Positions 42,962 through 52,218 of a DNA stretch of 64,000 nt are shown in pieces. The DNA is taken from positions 1 to 64,000 of the forward strand of contig NZ_FTOH01000001.1 of assembly GCF_900156675.1 (NCBI RefSeq), written 5' to 3'. Made by a program: the position numbers and the translations under genes. Source of the stretch: Thalassolituus maritimus (GTDB lineage: Bacteria; Pseudomonadota; Gammaproteobacteria; Pseudomonadales; Oceanobacteraceae). The notes under the pieces are model-generated. The model was not told the origin of the DNA and searched no databases. It saw only the letters and a list, made by a program, of their open reading frames with translations. The number at the start of each line of letters is the position of its first letter. Within the stretch, counting starts at the first letter, position 1.

Positions 42962-43079
42962 GTAGATGAGTTCCTCAGATGTACTATTCCATACATTGTG
43001 TCTGGACGAATTTCAGGTTGTGGTCTTTATTTATAGGTAACTCAATTAGTAAGTAGTTTATTCAGCCACGAGGAAGAAA

Positions 43080-44213
43080 ATGCCAGGTAAGGTTGTTGTT
43101 CTGGACAATGAAGCACACTCGATATCCTTGTTAGGTCATATCCTCAGTCATCTCGATGTCGCCGGCTTCAGTACGGTTGAAGACTACCTGGCCTGCACTG
43201 AAAAAGACTCGGACTGCATTGTTCTCGATGGTTCGGGAATGAACAGCAGCGATGATGAGCTCTTCAGAATGTTGCGCGAACATCCGGATACTTCAGGCAT
43301 TCCTGTGATTTACGTAGGCGATAACCTGAGTATCGATACCCGCCTTGCGATTTATGAGGCGGGTGTCGACGATTACGTCAGCAAGCCATTTGACGTGGCA
43401 GACCTGCAGGCGAAGGTTTCGCGCGCCCTTCACCAGCGGCGCTATGAGCGAGAGTTACTCGACAACGCAGAAAATGCCAAGCAAGCCGCTTTTGAAGCCA
43501 TGACGCACTCTGCGGAACAGGGCGAAATTGTGCGCTACATGGAGCAGATCTCGATGTGTCAGAAGCTGGATGAATTGGCACAGGCACTGCTGAATCTTCT
43601 CTCGCGTTTTGGTCTGAATGCCGTTTTTTCGTGCTGGCTCGAAGGCGATGAGTGGCCGCATTATTACTCGCATTCTGGAGCGGCTTCTCCACTTGAACAA
43701 GATCTGATGCAGTCCGGTCACGGTGGTGGTCGTATCATGGAGTTCGGCCGCCGGATGTTGGTGAATTATCCGCGCACGGCTCTTCTTATAAAAAACGTAC
43801 CCTATGAAGACGAAGCCCGGTTTGGGCGCATTAAAGACCATCTGGCTGTGGTGCTTAGCGCTACCGACGCTCGCGTGAGTAGCCTGAATATGGAAGAGCG
43901 TCTGCGTCAGAAAGATCGTCTTCTTGATGTCGTGTCTGATGTTAAACACACGCTGCTGGATGTTCAGAAGCGTCAGGATGAAATGAAGATTCGTGCAGCG
44001 AATGAGCGGGACGACGTTAAGCTTGAGCTGCGCGAGGAGCTCCTGACTCTCGGTCTGCATGAAGAGCAGGAAGAGCGCATGTTGAGTCTGGTGATGGATT
44101 TTCTGAAGAGCCTCGAGGGCCTCTACAACGAGGCTATGGATTGGCAGGAAGATCTGGAGCCGGTCATGCAGGCGATTGAGTATGTTGTCAGCGGTGGGGA
44201 GCAGACCGCCTGA
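43080..44213 (+). CDS. Response regulator with coiled-coil/GAF-like output region
   Basis: A 377-residue protein. Residues 1-122 form a receiver domain: VVVLDNEAHS (acidic pocket, with Asn in place of the usual second Asp), CIVLDGSGM (phospho-acceptor Asp about residue 50), VIYVGDN and DDYVSKPFD (Lys). The middle (~160-285) could be a divergent GAF-like domain, and the rest is a charged coiled coil (RLRQKDRLLDVVSDVKHTLL). No DNA-binding, GGDEF or phosphatase domain is seen, so it probably acts by protein contact. No histidine kinase gene is adjacent. Confidence 0.8.
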   Translation: MPGKVVVLDNEAHSISLLGHILSHLDVAGFSTVEDYLACTEKDSDCIVLDGSGMNSSDDELFRMLREHPDTSGIPVIYVGDNLSIDTRLAIYEAGVDDYVSKPFDVADLQAKVSRALHQRRYERELLDNAENAKQAAFEAMTHSAEQGEIVRYMEQISMCQKLDELAQALLNLLSRFGLNAVFSCWLEGDEWPHYYSHSGAASPLEQDLMQSGHGGGRIMEFGRRMLVNYPRTALLIKNVPYEDEARFGRIKDHLAVVLSATDARVSSLNMEERLRQKDRLLDVVSDVKHTLLDVQKRQDEMKIRAANERDDVKLELREELLTLGLHEEQEERMLSLVMDFLKSLEGLYNEAMDWQEDLEPVMQAIEYVVSGGEQTA

Positions 44214-44223
44214 CATCCATACA

Positions 44224-44658
44224 TCAGCGGGCTTTGATTAACGCCTGCTGAACCCACTGCTTCAGTTGCTGAGCGGGCAATGCGCCTGCCAGTTGATCGA
44301 CCACTTCACCATTTTTGAATACCAGTAAGGTCGGAATGCTACGGATGGCGAATTGCGCAGCCGTCTGTTGGGCGTGTTCCGTATTCACTTTCGCAAATCG
44401 CGCCTGGAACGGCAGAGTCGCTGCGACCTCTTTGAAGATGGGCGCCATCATCTGGCATGGACCACACCAACTTGCCCAGAAGTCGACGACGACAGGTAAG
44501 TCGTTCTTCGCGATAAAACGTTGGAAGCTGGCATCATTGAGTTCGGCTACGGTACCGGTGAACAACGTGCTTTTACACTTGCCACATTGTCCCGGCTGAT
44601 TGCGTTTGTTCTCTGGGATGCGATTAATGGCTCCGCAATCGGGGCAGGTTGTGTGCAT
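44224..44658 (-). CDS. trxC: Thioredoxin 2
   Basis: A 144-residue thioredoxin with an N-terminal zinc finger: CPDCGAIN and CGKCKSTL supply the four Cys ligands, as in TrxC. The redox centre is [15 protein letters not shown]. It reduces protein disulfides and in E. coli belongs to the OxyR response; no OxyR site was recognised here. GGAGACC precedes the ATG. It is convergent with the response regulator. Confidence 0.94.
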   Translation of the reverse strand: MHTTCPDCGAINRIPENKRNQPGQCGKCKSTLFTGTVAELNDASFQRFIAKNDLPVVVDFWASWCGPCQMMAPIFKEVAATLPFQARFAKVNTEHAQQTAAQFAIRSIPTLLVFKNGEVVDQLAGALPAQQLKQWVQQALIKAR

Positions 44659-44820
44659 AACGGTCTCCTGTATTGTTCAGAGGTGCCTTGAATCTATATG
44701 AGGTGATAGTTATGCAATTCAAGTCTCCTTGAAATGGAAGTTACTTCCTGCTCTTCGTTTCTCTATTGTCCGAATACCATCTCAGCAGGTTTCCCAGAGA
44801 CCTATCCTGTCATTTTTCTA

Positions 44821-44941
44821 TCATAGAAATTGTTAATAATGCTTTTATTAATGCATATAGTTTGCATTTAGCTTTACATAAACTAACAATTTCAGTAGTG
44901 TGCACCCTCTGAAAGGTAGGATACGGAAGTAGGAGTAGTAG
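44821..44941 (+). promoter_or_regulatory. Probable promoter and Fur-like region of the siderophore operon
   Basis: The 283-bp gap between trxC and the decarboxylase gene contains an AT-rich tract (44823-44890) with overlapping palindromic pieces: TTAATAATGCTTTTATTAA (44832-44850) and AATGCATATAGTTTGCATT (44850-44868). They resemble Fur 7-1-7 arrays only loosely; by hand the best alignment to GATAATGATAATCATTATC matches about 11 of 19. TTGCAT (44863-44868) and AACAAT (44885-44890) with 16-bp spacing may be the -35/-10. Fur control is expected from the genes and only weakly visible in the sequence. GTAGGAG precedes the first gene. Confidence 0.35.
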
Positions 44942-46507
44942 ATGCAGAATGATCCGAGTCTGGCGTTTTCCTGGTGTGCGGAATCAGGCTTATCCGCTCT
45001 TACCCCGCTTCCCATGTTCCGATCGTGTTTGGCTGAGAGTTATCAGCAGCGCACGCATGAGGCCGTATCGTTGGTGAAACGTCACCTCGAATCGGTGTCT
45101 CAACCATTTTCAGGCGTCACCCCCGCTGAGTTGTCTCCTGAAGTGCGGGATATTGATCTGTCCCAGCCACTCGCTTCCTCGTCTGATGTATTGGACGAGT
45201 TATCGCGTGTTTACCTGCGCGATGCGGTTTATTTTCATCATCCACGTTATGTCGCTCATCTGAATTGCCCAGTGGCCTTGCCTGCGGTGACGGCCGAAAC
45301 CATTCAGGCCGCAATTAATACCTCAGTCGATACCTGGGACCAGAGCGCGGGTGCGACCCTGATTGAGCAAAAGCTGGTGGATTGGACCATTGGCCGCATT
45401 GGCCTTGGTGAAAATGCCGATGGCATCTTCACCAGTGGGGGGACGCAATCCAATCTGATGGGCATGCTACTGGCGCGGGATAACTACGCCTTGCGCTACC
45501 TTGGCGGCTATTCCATCAAAGAAAAAGGCCTGCCGGCGTGTGCCCATCGTTTCCGTATATTTACCTCTGAGTACAGCCACTTCAGTGTGTGTAAGGCGGC
45601 TGCCATGTTGGGATTGGGGTATGACTCGGTTGTGCCGGTTGCGGGCGATTCGGCATTCCGCATGGACGTCAAGGCGCTTTCAGAGGCGATTCACGACGCG
45701 CAGATGCAGGATTTAATCCCCTTGGCTGTGGTGGCGACTGCGGGGACAACGGATTTCGGTAGTGTCGACCCACTGCCTGCGATTGCAGAAATCTGTGAGC
45801 AGAATCATATCTGGATGCACGTTGATGCAGCCTACGGTTGTGGTCTGTTGGTTTCGCAGAAATACAACTCTCTCATTGGTGGTATTGAGTTCGCCGATTC
45901 TGTCACCGTGGACTTCCATAAGTCGTTTTTCCAGCCCGTTGCATGCAGCGGTTTCTTTGCACGCGATAAGAGTCACCTGAATGTGGTTACGCATCACGCT
46001 GATTATCTGAACCCTCTGAGCGCAGCGCAGGAAGGCACGCCAGACCTGGTCAATAAAAGTATTCAGACGACCCGTCGTTTCGATGCTCTGAAGCTGTGGA
46101 TGACGTTGCGGGAAGTGGGTGCGGAAGGTATTGGCAAAGAGTTTGATGCTGTCATCGATTCGGCGCGCGCATTCCATCGCTGGATGGAAACTCTGGAGGA
46201 TGTCGAGTGCCTGCATGAGCCTTCCATCAGTGCCATTGTTTTCCGCTATCTGCCGGCGAACGCGACAGAGGGTGACACGCTTAACGAATGCAATCGTCAG
46301 ATCCGTAAAGCCCTGTTTTCGGGTGGTGCGGCTTTGATCGCTGGGACCAAAGTAAAAGGCGCCCAGTATCTGAAATTTACTGTCCTGAATTCGGAAACGT
46401 CGATGGAAGACATTCAGTACATCATTGGCCAGATTCGTACCATCGGTGCGGGTCTTTGGGAAAGGTTAAACGCGGCTGACGTAAACTCTGTGGAGTCATC
46501 AAAATGA
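44942..46507 (+). CDS. PLP-dependent diamine-forming decarboxylase (DesA-like)
   Basis: A 521-residue group II PLP decarboxylase. GIFTSGGTQSNLMGML, VVATAGTTDFGSVDPL, WMHVDAAYGCGLLVS and SVTVDFHKSFFQPVACSGFF (Schiff-base Lys in HKSFFQP) are diagnostic. The HKSFFQP form is like DesA-type lysine decarboxylases and relatives acting on ornithine or 2,4-diaminobutyrate in siderophore clusters. It would supply cadaverine or a similar diamine for hydroxamate building blocks; substrate cannot be fixed by eye. It is the first gene of the operon and overlaps the hydroxylase gene by 4 nt. Confidence 0.87.
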   Translation: MQNDPSLAFSWCAESGLSALTPLPMFRSCLAESYQQRTHEAVSLVKRHLESVSQPFSGVTPAELSPEVRDIDLSQPLASSSDVLDELSRVYLRDAVYFHHPRYVAHLNCPVALPAVTAETIQAAINTSVDTWDQSAGATLIEQKLVDWTIGRIGLGENADGIFTSGGTQSNLMGMLLARDNYALRYLGGYSIKEKGLPACAHRFRIFTSEYSHFSVCKAAAMLGLGYDSVVPVAGDSAFRMDVKALSEAIHDAQMQDLIPLAVVATAGTTDFGSVDPLPAIAEICEQNHIWMHVDAAYGCGLLVSQKYNSLIGGIEFADSVTVDFHKSFFQPVACSGFFARDKSHLNVVTHHADYLNPLSAAQEGTPDLVNKSIQTTRRFDALKLWMTLREVGAEGIGKEFDAVIDSARAFHRWMETLEDVECLHEPSISAIVFRYLPANATEGDTLNECNRQIRKALFSGGAALIAGTKVKGAQYLKFTVLNSETSMEDIQYIIGQIRTIGAGLWERLNAADVNSVESSK

Positions 46508-47856
46508 GCACATCAACACAAGAAATATTCGACTTTGCAGGGATCGGCCTTGGTCCATTTAATCTGGGATTGGCCTGTCTGACCGACACGTTGAGTGACG
46601 TCAAGTCGGTGTTCTTTGAACAGCGCGACGAGTTCAAATGGCACCCGGGTATGATGCTGGAAAGCACGCACATGCAGACGCCATTTATGTCAGACCTCGT
46701 GACACTGGCGGACCCGACTCACCCGCTGAGCTTCTTGAGCTATATCAAGCAGCAGGGGCGTATTTACTCGTTTTATATTCGCGAAGATTTCTTTCTGGCC
46801 CGCCGTGAGTATCACCAGTATTGTCAGTGGGCGTCAGAACAGGTCGGTAATATTCGCTTCCGTCACTGCGTGCAGGATGTGCACTATGATAAAGAGCGGG
46901 ATCTTTACGTAATCAAAGCCCAGCAAGAAGATGGGTCAGAAACCATTACGCTCGCTCGCAAACTGGTTCTGGGCACTGGGCCAGTACCTTATATTCCAGA
47001 GTGCACAGAAGAGCTTGATGGTACTGTTATTCACTCTTCTGCGTATTTACACCGCAAGAAAGAACTGCAGAAACAGTCTTCCATCACCATCGTCGGCAGT
47101 GGGCAGAGTGCGGCTGAGATCTATCATGATCTACTGCAGGAAATTGATGACCACGACTATGAACTCAACTGGGTTACCCGCTCTCCACGTTTCTTCCCGC
47201 TGGAGTATTCAAAACTGACGCTGGAAATGACGTCTCCGGAATACGTTGATTACTTCTACAATTTGCCCGCGTCTAAGCGTGATGAACTGATCACCAAGCA
47301 AAAGCATCTTTATAAAGGCATTAACGAGTGCCTGATTAATGAGATTTACGATCTTTTGTACGTTAAGCGCCTTCAATCGGACTTCACCACGCATCTGCTG
47401 ACCAATACAACACTGTGTGATGCTGAAAATACCGAGGCCGGTATTAAGCTCAAGCTGCACCATGATGAACAGGACAAGTCGTACTCACTGGATACCTCGG
47501 CGGTTGTGCTGGCGACGGGTTATCGTTACCAGCTACCCGACTTTCTGGAAGGGCTGCGTGGACAGATTCGTTGGGACAGTCAGGGCCGGTTTGATGTGGC
47601 GCGTAATTACGCCATTGATAAAGACAATTCTCGTCTCTTCGTACAGAACGCCGAATTACATACTCACGGTTTTGTTTCGCCGGACCTTGGGATGGCCTGT
47701 TATCGCAACAGCTACCTGATTAAGGAAATTACCGGGACCGAACATTACCCCATTGAGCAGCGTATTGCCTTCCAGCAGTTTGGTGTGCCGGAAGAGGGTG
47801 GTGCTGACATTAAATCGGTATTGGCTTCTTCTCCTGAGGATGTTTTTTCTTTATGA
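46504..47856 (+). CDS. FAD/NADPH-dependent amine N-hydroxylase (DesB/IucD/PubA-like)
   Basis: A 450-residue flavin monooxygenase. The FAD motif is GIGLGPFNLGLACL, followed by FKWHPGMMLESTHMQTPF, the NADPH motif ITIVGSGQSAAEIYHDL, the family block WVTRSPRFFPLEYSKL and VVLATGYRYQLPDFL near the C terminus. These belong to the ornithine/lysine/diamine N-hydroxylase group. Here it probably oxidises the terminal amine of the diamine made by the upstream enzyme. Both junctions are ATGA overlaps, implying tight coupling. Confidence 0.92.
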   Translation: MSTSTQEIFDFAGIGLGPFNLGLACLTDTLSDVKSVFFEQRDEFKWHPGMMLESTHMQTPFMSDLVTLADPTHPLSFLSYIKQQGRIYSFYIREDFFLARREYHQYCQWASEQVGNIRFRHCVQDVHYDKERDLYVIKAQQEDGSETITLARKLVLGTGPVPYIPECTEELDGTVIHSSAYLHRKKELQKQSSITIVGSGQSAAEIYHDLLQEIDDHDYELNWVTRSPRFFPLEYSKLTLEMTSPEYVDYFYNLPASKRDELITKQKHLYKGINECLINEIYDLLYVKRLQSDFTTHLLTNTTLCDAENTEAGIKLKLHHDEQDKSYSLDTSAVVLATGYRYQLPDFLEGLRGQIRWDSQGRFDVARNYAIDKDNSRLFVQNAELHTHGFVSPDLGMACYRNSYLIKEITGTEHYPIEQRIAFQQFGVPEEGGADIKSVLASSPEDVFSL

Positions 47857-49067
47857 GAGTCATTCGCTGGAGCCTGATTCTGATGACGCTGGTGTCGGTA
47901 ATGGCCGACACCATGCTGTTGCCGTTTTATCCGCAATTCTTTGAAGAATCGTTTGGGGTCTCTGACCCTGCGCATGCGGGATGGTACATCGCCGCCTGTT
48001 GTACGACCGTCATGCTGTGTTTTCCGTTGTGGGCAAAAGTGGCGCGTCGGTGGCATGAGCTGCCGCTGTGGGTGGTCACTCAATCCGTATCAGCAGTGTT
48101 AGGGGTTATCTGTTATCTCACAGAATCACTGCTGACCTTCTGGATCGTGTCGCAATTGATGTTGATGATGAAGGCCAGCTATCTGCTGATCTATCCATTT
48201 GCTATCCGCCTTGAAGGTACCGGTAAGATCGGTGGATTTGTCGCGCTGTTTGCGGTGCTGATGCACATCGGAACCATTAGTGGCGCAGTGCTCGGTGGCT
48301 ATCTGCTGCAATTCTGGGATGGGCGCGACGCCTATCTGGTCATGATCGCCAGTGATCTGGTGCAAATCGTCATTTGTATTGCCTTGATGTTGGCGTTGAA
48401 AATTCGTCTGACTGAGCCGGGATACACCCCTGAAGAAGTAGCCGATACCCCTCGAAGCCCGATGGTTTTGAAATTGGCTGTCGTGGCAATGTTGTTTTAT
48501 TTCAGTGTATTCCTGATTCGACCATTTTTTACCTTGTACTGGGCCGACATCAGCTTTGCCCCCTGGAATGGTGAATTTCCGAGCAGTCTTGTGTATGCCA
48601 TTCCGGCAATCATTGCCCTGCTTACTGTCGTTTGGCAGCGCATAAAAGCGCCTCAATTAACCAGTCAGCAATTACTTATTCGTGGCTTGCTGGTGATTCT
48701 GGTCGGGCTGGTTCTTCAAGGGTTGGGTGACCCGCTGTGGACGGTTATTGGCCGGCTTATTTTCGGCTGGGGACTGTTTATGGGGGTAGTCCATATCGAG
48801 GTCCTTCTGTTTGCCAATAGTCGACCGGAACGGTTTGGTGAGGACTTCAGTCGAGTTCACCTTGGCCAGAATATCGGCATTATCCTGGCGTCATTTGCTG
48901 CAGGTGCCTTAGTTGCAGACGTCAGCCACACCGCTGTATTCGCGGCGGCAACGGCTGGAATCGTTGCCGTGGTCATGGTCGCCTGGAGGTTAGGCGTGTT
49001 TACCCGAGCGGCTGGCCCCGAGGAACCTGACCACTCTATTAACGATGCTGAAGAGGCAATTTCCTGA
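47853..49067 (+). CDS. MFS transporter, probable siderophore exporter
   Basis: A 404-residue protein with about 12 hydrophobic segments. MADTMLLPFYPQFFEESFGV is the first helix region, WAKVARRWHELPLW is the loop corresponding to motif A, and SVFLIRPFFTLYWADI opens the second half. MFS proteins of this type in hydroxamate clusters (AlcS, PvsC-like) export the finished siderophore; import of the ferric form is the alternative. It overlaps the hydroxylase and the synthetase genes (ATGA and TGATG). Confidence 0.85.
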   Translation: MRVIRWSLILMTLVSVMADTMLLPFYPQFFEESFGVSDPAHAGWYIAACCTTVMLCFPLWAKVARRWHELPLWVVTQSVSAVLGVICYLTESLLTFWIVSQLMLMMKASYLLIYPFAIRLEGTGKIGGFVALFAVLMHIGTISGAVLGGYLLQFWDGRDAYLVMIASDLVQIVICIALMLALKIRLTEPGYTPEEVADTPRSPMVLKLAVVAMLFYFSVFLIRPFFTLYWADISFAPWNGEFPSSLVYAIPAIIALLTVVWQRIKAPQLTSQQLLIRGLLVILVGLVLQGLGDPLWTVIGRLIFGWGLFMGVVHIEVLLFANSRPERFGEDFSRVHLGQNIGIILASFAAGALVADVSHTAVFAAATAGIVAVVMVAWRLGVFTRAAGPEEPDHSINDAEEAIS

Positions 49068-51490
49068 TGCAATCGAAGTTTGATACTGCACTTGGACATG
49101 TTGAGTTTGTTCCGTTTGCTACGGACCAGCACCTGGAAACTCTGTATGACTGGGCGTCGCGTCCGTATGCTCGTTTTTGGGGATATAACGGGATGTCGAT
49201 CGCACAGGTCGATGAAGAGTACCGTAAACTTCTGGCCATTCCCGGCTACGAAGTTTTTATGGGTCTGATCGACGGACAGGCCGAATTTATGGTCGAGTAT
49301 TACGACCCGTCTGAAGATGCGATCGGCCAGCACTACGATGTACAGTCGGGTGATCGTGGCATGCATGTATTGCTGTCGCCGCCGGATCAGCCCCGCTCCG
49401 GCTTCAGTTGGCAAGTGTTCCGTACCGTCATGACGCATCTGTTCACCGATTCTCGTATTGAGCGGATTGTGGTCGAGCCGGATGCCAGCAACGCAAAAAT
49501 TCACCAGCTGAATCTGCGTGCAGGCTTCAGTCATGTCGCGCAAGTCACACTCCCACATAAAGAGGCGCTATTAGGATTCTGTGCCCGGCAACAGTTTGAA
49601 CAAGCTTGCGCCCATGAAGACGCGACCCGCGAGCGTCGCTGGTTTGATCGCCTGCAAAAAAATCCAGCACTGGCGACCGAGCATCTGAGTGCTGAACTGT
49701 GGCAGAAAGCGAACCGCCATCTCGCGGCAAAGCTCATTCGTGAAATGATTCATGAGGTTCTGGTCACACCTGAAGAGACCGTCCCTGACAATAGCAGCAC
49801 AGCAGGCGAAACGGATAAGTATTGGTCTGTCACCAATAAAGCCGGTGACGTGAAGTATCAGTTCTGCGCGACGCAATACGCATTGGATCACTGGCAGGTT
49901 GACCCGGATACGATTAAACAACCAGGCCAGTCTGAGTCGGTCGATGTCATGCAGATGATACTGGCGTTTTCAGAAGACCTTGGCGTACCGCCAGCGAATA
50001 TGCCCACGTATCTCGAGGAAATTTCAGCAACGCTGTGTGGTCTTGCCTGGAAATACCAGCACCGGAACGTACCTGCGGTTGAATTAGCGCAAGCCGATTT
50101 TCAGACCATAGAAGCATCAATGACCGAAGGCCATCCGGTATTTATTGCGAACAATGGTCGTATCGGTTTCAGTGCCGCTGATTTTCGCTCGTTCGCACCT
50201 GAAACAGGAGCGCCTGTGCGCTTGCTGTGGGTGGCGGCGCGTCGCGATCGATCAGTGTTTTCCTGTTCAGAAGGATTGACAGAAGCCGCGGTGCTGGAGC
50301 AGGAATTCGACCTGAGTACCTTGGTGCACTGGCGCAATATTGTTAGGGAAAAAGGCCAGAACCCAGATGATTTTGTTCTGGTCCCTGTCCACCCATGGCA
50401 GTGGCATAACAAGCTCTATCAGGCCTATGCGCCGGATATTGCTGGTGGTTATCTGATACTGCTTGGCGAAAGCCCGGATGACTTTCAGGCGCAGCAATCC
50501 ATTCGTACATTTTTTAATAAGTCTGTACCGACACGCAGCTATGTGAAGACGGCGCTTTCGGTTCTGAATATGGGCTTTATGCGGGGGTTGTCTGCCGATT
50601 ATATGGAAGTAACGCCGGCCATTAATGACTGGCTGAGTTCGCTGGTAAAAGAAGATGCTTACCTGCAAAACAACGGCATGGGGCTTTTGCGTGAATTCGC
50701 AGGAACCGGTTACCGTTCGCCGTATTTCAGTCAAAAAGCGTTCTACGACAACCCGTACCGCAAAATGCTGGCGGGTCTCTGGCGTGAAAACCCCCTGAAT
50801 CAAATTGCCGATAATGAGCGGGTGATGACGATGGCCGCACTGCTGCATCGCGATCCCGATGGAAATTCCCTGGCCGCTGAACTGATGCGGGCCTCAGGCA
50901 TCGGTGCTGATGCGTGGTTGCGCAGCTACCTGAATGCTTACATGGCGCCAGTAGTTCACTGTTTCTACGCTCACAACCTGGTGTACATGCCGCACGGTGA
51001 AAACGTGATTCTGGTGATCGAAAATAACACGCCGGTACGCGCCATCATGAAAGACTTGGGTGAAGAGATCTGCTTGTTAAATATCGGTGAAGAACGAACC
51101 AATGCACTCCCGGAGGCCGTTCGTCGTATATCCATTCCTCTGCCCGAGTCTATGGAAATACTTTCCATCTTTACCGATGTGTTTGACGGCATTCTGCGTT
51201 ATCTGGCGCCGGCATTAATTGAAACCGGTGATATCACTGAAACTGCCTTCTGGCAGGCCGTGGCGGATGTCTTTATCGACTACCGTCGGGCGATGGCGAA
51301 CGACGATTCCATTCAGCAACGCATCCGCGAGCATGATCCCTTTGTCGGTGAGTTTGCCAACTCGTGCCTGAACCGTTTGCAGTTGAAAAATAACAAGCAA
51401 ATGGTTGATCTCGCCGACCCGGGAAGCAGTTTGCAGTTGATTGGAACCCTGCCTAATCCGGTTGCTCAGTTCAGACCGGACGATTGGTGA
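49067..51490 (+). CDS. Fused GNAT acyltransferase-NIS siderophore synthetase (DesC-DesD/AlcB-AlcC-like)
   Basis: An 807-residue two-domain protein. Residues ~10-185 are the AlcB/IucB-type acyltransferase: YDWASRPYARFWGYNGMS, FMGLIDGQAEFMVEYYDP, VEPDASNAKIHQLNLRAGF. Residues ~230-800 are an IucA/IucC NIS synthetase with GHPVFIANNGRIGFSAADF, LVPVHPWQWHNKL, SYVKTALSVLNMGFMRGLS and the C-terminal FhuF-like block APVVHCFYAHNLVYMPHGEN. The first domain would put succinyl or acetyl on the hydroxylamine, the second would join units by ATP-dependent amide formation, giving bisucaberin-, putrebactin- or desferrioxamine-like products. In many clusters these are separate genes; here there is no stop between them. 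Confidence 0.88.
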   Translation: MQSKFDTALGHVEFVPFATDQHLETLYDWASRPYARFWGYNGMSIAQVDEEYRKLLAIPGYEVFMGLIDGQAEFMVEYYDPSEDAIGQHYDVQSGDRGMHVLLSPPDQPRSGFSWQVFRTVMTHLFTDSRIERIVVEPDASNAKIHQLNLRAGFSHVAQVTLPHKEALLGFCARQQFEQACAHEDATRERRWFDRLQKNPALATEHLSAELWQKANRHLAAKLIREMIHEVLVTPEETVPDNSSTAGETDKYWSVTNKAGDVKYQFCATQYALDHWQVDPDTIKQPGQSESVDVMQMILAFSEDLGVPPANMPTYLEEISATLCGLAWKYQHRNVPAVELAQADFQTIEASMTEGHPVFIANNGRIGFSAADFRSFAPETGAPVRLLWVAARRDRSVFSCSEGLTEAAVLEQEFDLSTLVHWRNIVREKGQNPDDFVLVPVHPWQWHNKLYQAYAPDIAGGYLILLGESPDDFQAQQSIRTFFNKSVPTRSYVKTALSVLNMGFMRGLSADYMEVTPAINDWLSSLVKEDAYLQNNGMGLLREFAGTGYRSPYFSQKAFYDNPYRKMLAGLWRENPLNQIADNERVMTMAALLHRDPDGNSLAAELMRASGIGADAWLRSYLNAYMAPVVHCFYAHNLVYMPHGENVILVIENNTPVRAIMKDLGEEICLLNIGEERTNALPEAVRRISIPLPESMEILSIFTDVFDGILRYLAPALIETGDITETAFWQAVADVFIDYRRAMANDDSIQQRIREHDPFVGEFANSCLNRLQLKNNKQMVDLADPGSSLQLIGTLPNPVAQFRPDDW

Positions 51491-51528
51491 GGTTGGTGAC
51501 TAGCGGGGTATAACGGGGGGCATAACGG

Positions 51529-52197
51529 GTGTCTTGCGAACGTTGCCGTCTTGCCTGGCAAAGTGAATGTTCAGCGGAGGAAGAACGCCTGCCAGTGCAG
51601 CCTGAGGCCAGCGCCTTGTATCAGTCGTTACTGGCTTTGGGGGCGGACAATCCGGGGCGATACGCGCGTCACCGTTTGTGGGCGCTGATGTTCTGGCGAC
51701 CTCTTTATCTGGTGGCATGCGTTGTTTGTTGTCAGGACAGCCACGTCGATCTCTCCGAGTTCCGTTTGCATTGGGCAGAGGGGACTGTGGTTGGCTTCAG
51801 CGGCGTTCGGCGGCAAGACCATAGTCGTTTTGCGAGTTCGACGCAGCATGCTGAAACGGCTGCTGAGCGTTCGCAACGGGGCGCCGAGAAACAAATGACG
51901 ATACTGGTACGTTGTTGCGATCAGTTGCTGGCGTCGGTCTCTGAGCTTAAGCGCATCAACCGGCGTTTTGCCCTGCAACTTGTGCTTGATGCATTACTGG
52001 AGCGATTGGCTGCATTGGATGTGTCGCCTGATCAGTCACTTAAGATTGCGAACGCGTTTGTGCAGGCGACTAACGAGACATTGGGGTTGGCGGTGTTGCC
52101 GGGCCATTGGCAGCCGGATTATCAACGACAAAGCTGCTGCTTACATTACCTTAAATCGGCGAATGACCTGTGTCCGGGTTGTCCGCGAAACGTATAA
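51529..52197 (+). CDS. Siderophore-type ferric iron reductase (FhuF-like [2Fe-2S])
   Basis: A 222-residue protein whose C terminus, QSCCLHYLKSANDLCPGCPR, is the CC-X10-CX2C cluster motif of FhuF-type ferric-siderophore reductases. The N terminus has a further Cys cluster (MSCERCRLAWQSEC). The rest is helical and degenerate relative to FhuF. It would release iron from the hydroxamate complex by reduction in the cytoplasm. The start is GTG behind GGGGGG, 38 bp after the synthetase gene. This implies that the ferric complex crosses the inner membrane, yet no ABC importer is encoded in the cluster. Confidence 0.8.
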   Translation: MSCERCRLAWQSECSAEEERLPVQPEASALYQSLLALGADNPGRYARHRLWALMFWRPLYLVACVVCCQDSHVDLSEFRLHWAEGTVVGFSGVRRQDHSRFASSTQHAETAAERSQRGAEKQMTILVRCCDQLLASVSELKRINRRFALQLVLDALLERLAALDVSPDQSLKIANAFVQATNETLGLAVLPGHWQPDYQRQSCCLHYLKSANDLCPGCPRNV

Positions 52198-52218
52198 ATA
52201 TTAAGACAGGAAACTCAC

